Assembly: GCA_038501625.1 (NCBI GenBank)
Contig: JAZAYU010000933.1
Coordinates: forward strand, 1 to 64,000
Source of the DNA: Corbicula japonica
Taxonomy: Eukaryota > Mollusca > Bivalvia > Venerida > Cyrenidae
DNA length: 64,000 nt
Direction: 5' to 3'
In this document: positions 58,204 through 64,000 of the stretch, piece after piece
Layout: each line of letters begins with the position of its first letter
Position numbering within the stretch: the first letter of the stretch is position 1
Made by a program: the position numbers and the translations under genes
The notes under the pieces: model-generated
Told to the model about the DNA's origin: nothing
Seen by the model: the letters and a program-made list of their open reading frames with translations, nothing else
The model's database searches: none

Positions 58204-59440
58204 TGAGGAAACGAGGCGTATATAGTAGATCATAAGTTGACAAACAGAACGCCTGAAAAGTATTTGATTTACGCTTCTTTATCACGTCACCCGAATTTAA
58301 AATAGAACAAAATAGATTTTATTTTTGCCTCTGGTTTCAAAATTATTTTCACAATGGCTAATTATGTACATGTTCTTTTATGGCCTTAAGACAAGCTGTT
58401 AAAAGTTCGGATAATTTAGTAGTTGTGCAAGAAATGGAAATCGATCTCGCTTTGGTTCAAAACTGATTCTACATTTTGTAATATGTTGAGAGTGCTCAGT
58501 AACAATTTCACTCTCCGATGAAAAAGTCAGCGTGTTAGCCTTAGTACTATTACATGTACGCTCTTCAGTTTAATTACTAATACAGTGTATACGTCGTACA
58601 ATAATTACACGTTATTTGAAGCCTTATTAGCAAGACTAGTGTTAAAACAAGTCTGTTGTGAAAGTACTGAATTCCCTGTTCCCTTGACGAAAGTTAAAAC
58701 GAGGTAGCGGAGGTAATAGAGCTATATTTTTTATAGGAGGATGTCAATTAGTTTGAATATGTGTTGTTGTTTTTTTCCAATTAGAAAGAACAATAGGCTC
58801 AGCATGATCTCGTTTTCACCATTTATTGCAAAAAGAGTTTAAAGACTTAGCAATTTCCACTCGACAGGTATTAAATTCGATGTCAGATGGAATTCTATTT
58901 CGGACCTTGGGAGATTTAATGACGGACTCTATAGTCTTTAATAACATTTAGATTCCCTGTAACGATATGACCGGCATTTTGATAGTAAAATTTTGAATTT
59001 GAACAATCTCAAGATTCAGGTGTATTTTCAACTATCTGTAAATCCGAAGTAATTTTATTGTAATTGAAAATTGTGTGAAAACGATATGCGTTTCAGTATT
59101 CTTGAAATAACTTGGTATAGCCGATCGAACAGTTTTATCTTTTATCTTTAAATATACTTCGAAGGTCAATAAAATCTATCTCTTTTTTTAAAAAAGGAAT
59201 TTTTAGGAAATGTCTTTGGTGATCAGATTCCAAGTCAATGTGTGGTCTTAGTGCCGAGTGTAACACTGAGTAAGGCTTGCAACTTCATAAAGTAGATGAG
59301 TGCTTATTACAATGTCATCAGTTTCCTCATCCACTTTCTGTAAACATGATATAGAAAGAAAACTCAAACGTGAAAGCATAGCGTGTCTACCAGAATGTTT
59401 ACAAATATTTTGAAGGTCATGAATAGAACAATGAACACGT
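58204..59440. other. No recognised feature
   Basis: Non-repetitive sequence with short frames only. Confidence 0.35.
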
Positions 59441-59529
59441 GATTTTCTTTAAATGTTACCTTTAGTCCTTATTACTATTTACCTTGTTACCATTGCGACC
59501 TCGATACAAAACAATACGGGGTTACTTAA

Positions 59530-59790
59530 ATACCGTCCATTATTGTGCATCGTCATCCCTGCTTTTGTTCCTTACATAGCGAACGGGGTAATGTTTTCGT
59601 TCTACTACACGCTGCCATACGGCAACTTTCTTGCTTCAAACAATATAAACGCTCAAATTGTCAACAGAATTCCCAGATCTCACCCCGATTAAACACATAT
59701 GGGACGTTCTTTCGTTCTGCTTACGTTAGACTACGCACGCGTACGCATATAGTAAATCTGCCTTATTTGCATCTCTCTCGGTGAGGTACA
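59530..59790 (+). pseudogene. Tc1-family transposase remnant
   Basis: One frame carries VPYIANGVMF, then FLASNNIN; a second carries FPDLTPIKHIWDVL (about 59671-59712), a clear match to the SPDLNPIEHLWDVL block around the third catalytic residue of Tc1-like transposases. A third frame continues LRTRTHIVNLPYLHLS. At least two frameshifts separate them and the DNARPH block is lost. The element is dead; TIRs were not found. Confidence 0.65.
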
Positions 59791-59949
59791 ATGTTCGTAC
59801 TTGATAACTATATCCGTGAAGAGTAATTAAACGAGTTAGATTTACTTATTCTATTTTCTGTTTCTGTCTGTGGCGGTTTAAATTCTGACAATTTATGCAA
59901 ACACTTACTTTTCATTTACAGTTTTACATAATGTATGGAAATTCATTTT

Positions 59950-60300
59950 AACAATGTTGCATGCAAGAGCACAAAACATATAAAACATAAGAAGCTAATA
60001 TCATTGCAAAGCCAAATGGGCGAGTTCTAAATGATCTTACCGAGACCAGAGCCCCCGGAGTCAAATTAGCAAGAACACGATGACATGGAATGGATAAAAG
60101 TAACAAATCGAGCTTCTAGGTTCTTTGAAAAGATTTCCTCATAAACCTTCATAAACTCTCAAAACCCTGTCACCGTCTTGCAGCCAGAGAGGTATGCATA
60201 GTGATTAACTTTTATTTTCGTAATTTTATCAAATTTTATCTCCATAAGAAACTGGCTGTGAAATACCTTGTTGCAATAGTAATCTTAAACTGCACCTGGT
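59950..60300 (-). mobile_element. Penelope-like 3' fragment
   Basis: Minus-strand match to the end of the RT and 3' UTR (AAGCCAAATGGGCGAGTTCT, CGAGACCAGAGC, AAATCGAGCTTCTAGGTTCT, ATAAACCTTCATAAACTCTC), diverged from copy 2. Confidence 0.75.
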
Positions 60301-60503
60301 TTTTTTTTGAGAGAGACAACAAATTATTGCGTCTTAATCCTGTTATAGATAATGATAGATACTGGTTCTTAATTTATTATAAGCGCGTTACTGGATTGAA
60401 GCTGCACGTTAAGTTAATTGATCGTGCGAGAAGTTTCTGTTAACGTCAACAGAAACAAACCTTCAACTCCAGATAAAACTCCTAATCATTTTTACGCTCA
60501 AAG

Positions 60504-61013
60504 ATGCAATTGCGCGCATTTCGCATACTGCTGTTGACTATTTTGGACCATTCATCACAATTTAAGGGCAAGAAAACGATCGCCGCAGCGATAAGAAGTA
60601 CTTTCAACAGTTGTTTTATTCACATGCCGAGTTTGAAGGCTCATCTTGAAATAGCTGATTGGCTCGATACTAATTCATATTTAAGCGTTTTACCGCTTCG
60701 CAAGTCAAAGGGGCTACCAGTTGGGATGATCTCTGACACGGGTCAAATTTTGTTGGTGCAGATAGTTAGCTATTTAAATACTTATAAAACACTTAGGAGT
60801 ATACTAATATTTTCTTCTGAAAGATATACATGTTGTACTGCATATGTTATTCAAGTTAAAAACAAGACACAGTATTTCTTACGCTATGTCTTCCAAAAAT
60901 ACACAAAACATCTTATTACACAAGATTTATCGAAACTTTGTTTCATGTACAACTTTCAAAGTGTTTGCTCTTACCAAAGTGTCATTTTACAGTCATTACA
61001 GAACACATTTTAG
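60504..61013 (+). CDS. Hypothetical 169-residue ORF
   Basis: ATG start, TAG stop; the longest frame in the window not explained by a repeat or element. The product starts MQLRAFRILLLTILDHSSQF and is rich in Leu, Ser and Tyr with no recognised domain. The N-terminal hydrophobic stretch is too short to call a signal peptide. Frequent AT-driven residues suggest it may be chance. Confidence 0.2.
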   Translation: MQLRAFRILLLTILDHSSQFKGKKTIAAAIRSTFNSCFIHMPSLKAHLEIADWLDTNSYLSVLPLRKSKGLPVGMISDTGQILLVQIVSYLNTYKTLRSILIFSSERYTCCTAYVIQVKNKTQYFLRYVFQKYTKHLITQDLSKLCFMYNFQSVCSYQSVILQSLQNTF

Positions 61014-61614
61014 GTCAGAGACCACTAAATAGTTTCCCATAGACTTACATTATAAGATTTGGTCCTCCTGTGATTTTATTTACACGACTTGTTCCAAAAC
61101 TACCCCAGATTTGCATAGTGGCACTCTTGAGAAATGCAAAAATGACCAAGAATTGGTGCCTTCACCAACTCATTCTCTCAGCATTTGAAACCGAAAGTAA
61201 CCACCCCGAGAATGTAAACAAATCTCTAACCCAAAATAAGGAAAGTACCAACTTCTTTAAAGTGACACAAATCACCTTTCAAACAGTGTTTTAAATAATC
61301 ATTTTTATTTTTAAGTATATAATTAAAGTCATTTTACATTTTTGAAAACACAAAATTATTTCTATTCTCTATAGTTTCGGCCAATGAATCTTTGAAAATA
61401 AATTAAGCCCGAATCGTCCCTAGACAAAATTGCCCAATCCGCACCAGGCTTTTATATTTAGTGTACTCTGACCTTATAAGGTATAAAAAAATGTTATTCA
61501 AAAATATTCTCGGTCAATTAAAACCTGGGCGAGTTCTTTTTAAGGATTGGACCCTGGTGTGACATATTTTGTTCTTTATATTAATTTATTTATATGTTAA
61601 TTTCTGTTCATTAT
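61014..61614. other. No recognised feature
   Basis: Short frames only. A GGTCAGAGAC(C/T)AC phrase at 61013 is shared with 22605, suggesting a distant repeat relation. Confidence 0.35.
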
Positions 61615-61638
61615 TGTCGGTCATCATGATGACCGACA
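61615..61638. repeat. Perfect 24 bp palindrome
   Basis: TGTCGGTCATCA is followed directly by its exact reverse complement, with no loop. Confidence 0.95.
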
Positions 61639-62219
61639 TATTATAATCGACCAAACTTGAGCTCTTAGCCTGAACACCAGTTAACAGTGACTCACGGTCC
61701 AGAACGGATAATTTAGACTATGCCACCTGTTCCTTAGACGCATGCAAAAGGATAGTGTAGAGGCTGATGTTTGATTGCTTGATATAAAGAGAAGCACTTT
61801 ACCGGATAAGACATTAACGTAGATAATCATATTTCTTGTATACCTAATTTATATTTTAATTCAGGACGTGTAGAAATAATGCAGTTGTTTAAGTATCGTT
61901 AAATTGGATGCCTTCTAGGTCATAGCGGTACCATAGCACTTTCCACAGTCGATGCGTATTTGTACTCTTAGCAGACAAGCGATGCTTATTTACATAGTTA
62001 GATCCGCAAATCAGGTCAAATCAGGTCAGTGACCGTTAGGAGACGGAAAGAAATGTATTCGTATGTTGGATGCATTTATTATATATAAATTTTACTTGAA
62101 CTTTGTGCTGATCAATTGATTGATTTTGTTATTGTAAAGACGATTTACTTTGAAACTATTACAAATAAAAATTGTTTTAACTAATTCTATGACCAAAATA
62201 TTAGCATTATGTCACTGTT

Positions 62220-62440
62220 TTAAAGGTGTTTTACAAGTATGTCTTGGTATTTCTTTGACCGTTCCAAGGCGGTAACCCCTCTGGTTCTCACTTTCGTTAT
62301 TTGTTTGTGGCGTCCATTTTGAAACTGATTATTGTAATACCATGCTCTCTTTTCCTCTCTACTGTTCGGCTGTGTAGGGAGGCTGTGTATGCTGGATGTG
62401 GCCATTCCTGATATGCATATTTCATTTTTTTCTCAGCCAG
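62220..62440 (+). mobile_element. Penelope-like 3'-end fragment
   Basis: ACCGTTCCAAGGCGGTAACC through CATTCCTGATATGCATATTT matches the last ~200 bp of copy 1 (4147-4312) in the same orientation. The extreme 5' truncation is typical of these elements. Confidence 0.85.
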
Positions 62441-63834
62441 AAAATTACTTCAAAAGGTGGTGGTCTTCTAATTTATAACAAACGATCGCCATTTACATAA
62501 AATAATATGATGATTGCTTATGTTGTCTAATTTACTGTACTTGTAAAAATAATGCTATTGTTTAAGCATTGAGTTCAGACCGAACAAGATCAGTGACATA
62601 CTAGTGTGTGTATGTGGGGTCAGACATTAGGGTTAGGGGTTTCGCGGGTATGTTTTGCACCTTTGAGCTCAATTTTGATTTCATTCATGGGCACTTTCAT
62701 GTAAATCTCAGTGATATAACGAATTCAACACTATGTATGCTTCGTTTTAACAGGGGAAAAAGAACAAATATTTAAAGTATAAAGGTGACTGAGCTTCATT
62801 TACAAACAATAATTCCAACAGAAACAGGAAATAAAAAACAAACATTTATTTTTGCAAGATTGCATTTCAGAAATTATTTTACGGATGACGAAACAGTACT
62901 TGTCTTATTTGCGTTTATATGTCGACGCCACCGGTAATCCATATAAGCTAAGCCTACAGAATTTCCATATTTTATCAATCATGTAAAGGTTATAATCTGG
63001 AAGTATTCCATGTGAGTGATTACCGGCAAAGTCGGAATACTTCATTGTTGAGTCGGGACTGGCCTGTTCGCGCCGCTCCCCGGTAAATCAAAACAATGCT
63101 ATTGCAGCTTTTTAAGAAATCAGTTTATAAATTTCCGACAGCCAAGATTAAGTTCGTTTTATAGTCCACAGACCAGATCGCAGATAATGAATTCCATGAA
63201 ACACAATTATTCAAAGTATTCTAAAGTTTAAACTGGTATTGTTATTCACTTAAGCTTTCTATTCAAAAGTTCGAACGGCTAATCATACTTTTTGTGTTTA
63301 TTTGCATTATTTCTCCAAATATTATCCAAGTGAAATGTTAAAACTGCGACATTTTTAACAGACTAGTAGTCTTCATATATAAATAGTGAATCAGTACATT
63401 TGTCGGCTTGTTTGGGATGCATTATTTAATTTAATGTTGGAGATAAATTCGAGCAGTCGAGATAGAAAATATTTAAACGAAAAAGGCACTTGTAAAATGC
63501 AGTCTTTGTTGCCAGCTTGTAAAACAAACACGTCCACTGGTACTGGACCAGCACTACTGGGTGTACTGTATTATTAGTTTTGCTAAATGAAGAGGATTGT
63601 CACTCCTCATTTAAAGGTTGCATTGCAACACATTGTCCGTTTAATATCTTATAGGCAACATTAAATTCGATATTTAAGTAATTTGATAGGGGCATAACAA
63701 AAATAATATATAAGAAGAGTGATCATTTTTGTTGTCGGAGATGGCTTTATTCATGCAGAAGATATTTTTTAATAATTAAGTTAATATGTCAAATACCTAC
63801 GAAATTATAGGCAACATTAAGTTGCACATTTAAG
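62441..63834. other. No recognised feature
   Basis: AT-rich with short frames, including 63 codons at 63386-63577 that I do not recognise. Confidence 0.35.
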
Positions 63835-63925
63835 TTAATGGGCTACAGGACGACGCAGCCGCCGCCAACGACGGACACGCCGCCGCCGTCGGACAAAAGG
63901 ATCTATTGCAGGTGACACAATGATA
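63835..63925. repeat. GC-rich ACGACG/CCGCCG tract
   Basis: GACGACGCAGCCGCCGCCAA and a following CGCCGCCGCCGTCGGAC stand out against AT-rich flanks. Such runs close many mollusc non-autonomous elements, but no partner end is visible in the window. Confidence 0.4.
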
Positions 63926-64000
63926 AGCACTGTCATACAATGAATTTAACATCATTTAAAATCGAAACAAAAACGAGAGCGAGCATATTTATTACAGGGC

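Overview
The window is eukaryotic nuclear DNA: AT-rich, gene-poor, full of interleaved transposons, tandem arrays and microsatellites, with spliced-exon signals and no operons or prokaryotic-type genes. The repeat types point to a marine mollusc, most likely a bivalve. They are Penelope-like reverse transcriptase copies, pearl/HINE-like elements with 145-175 bp core repeats built on TGACCTTGACC motifs, mariner, and many MITEs with TA duplications. The species assignment is inference.

Layout. 0.4-1.6 kb holds diverged ~375 bp repeats. 1.7-4.3 kb is a nearly full Penelope-like retroelement with broken frames. 6.8-7.4 kb carries three consecutive long hairpins. 8.8-12.1 kb is bounded by perfect 17 bp inverted repeats and TTAA duplications; it contains two coding segments, a second Penelope-like copy and a member of a non-coding family called R1 here. 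14.3-16.3 kb is a head-to-tail R1 tandem with a MITE inside it. 19.3-25 kb has decayed R1, SINE and Penelope-like fragments. 25.2-27.3 kb is a pearl-like element running into a large pentanucleotide microsatellite. 27.4-29.3 kb is an R1 copy split by a mariner element (32 bp perfect TIRs, two nonsense codons). 30.7-32.4 kb is a decayed Penelope-like copy interrupted by a 406 bp LTR element whose LTRs each contain a tRNA-like sequence. 36.9-37.6 kb is a large inverted repeat.

The most gene-like locus runs leftward from about 57.1 to 43.2 kb. It has a promoter-like segment with an untranslated first exon (57.0 kb) and a spliced-looking exon (53.3 kb). Next comes a ~509 bp tandem array in which ten units each hold an intact 117-nt phase 1-1 exon (44.4-52.2 kb), then a phase-compatible terminal exon (43.2 kb). 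The exons together would encode a protein of ten acidic 39-residue repeats. One intron is interrupted by a pearl-like element and a MITE three bases apart; removing both restores a unit of exactly 509 bp.

The rest (53.4-64 kb) has a (CA)45 tract, a MITE, a Tc1 transposase remnant and Penelope-like fragments. Apart from the exon array, I see no host gene I can name.
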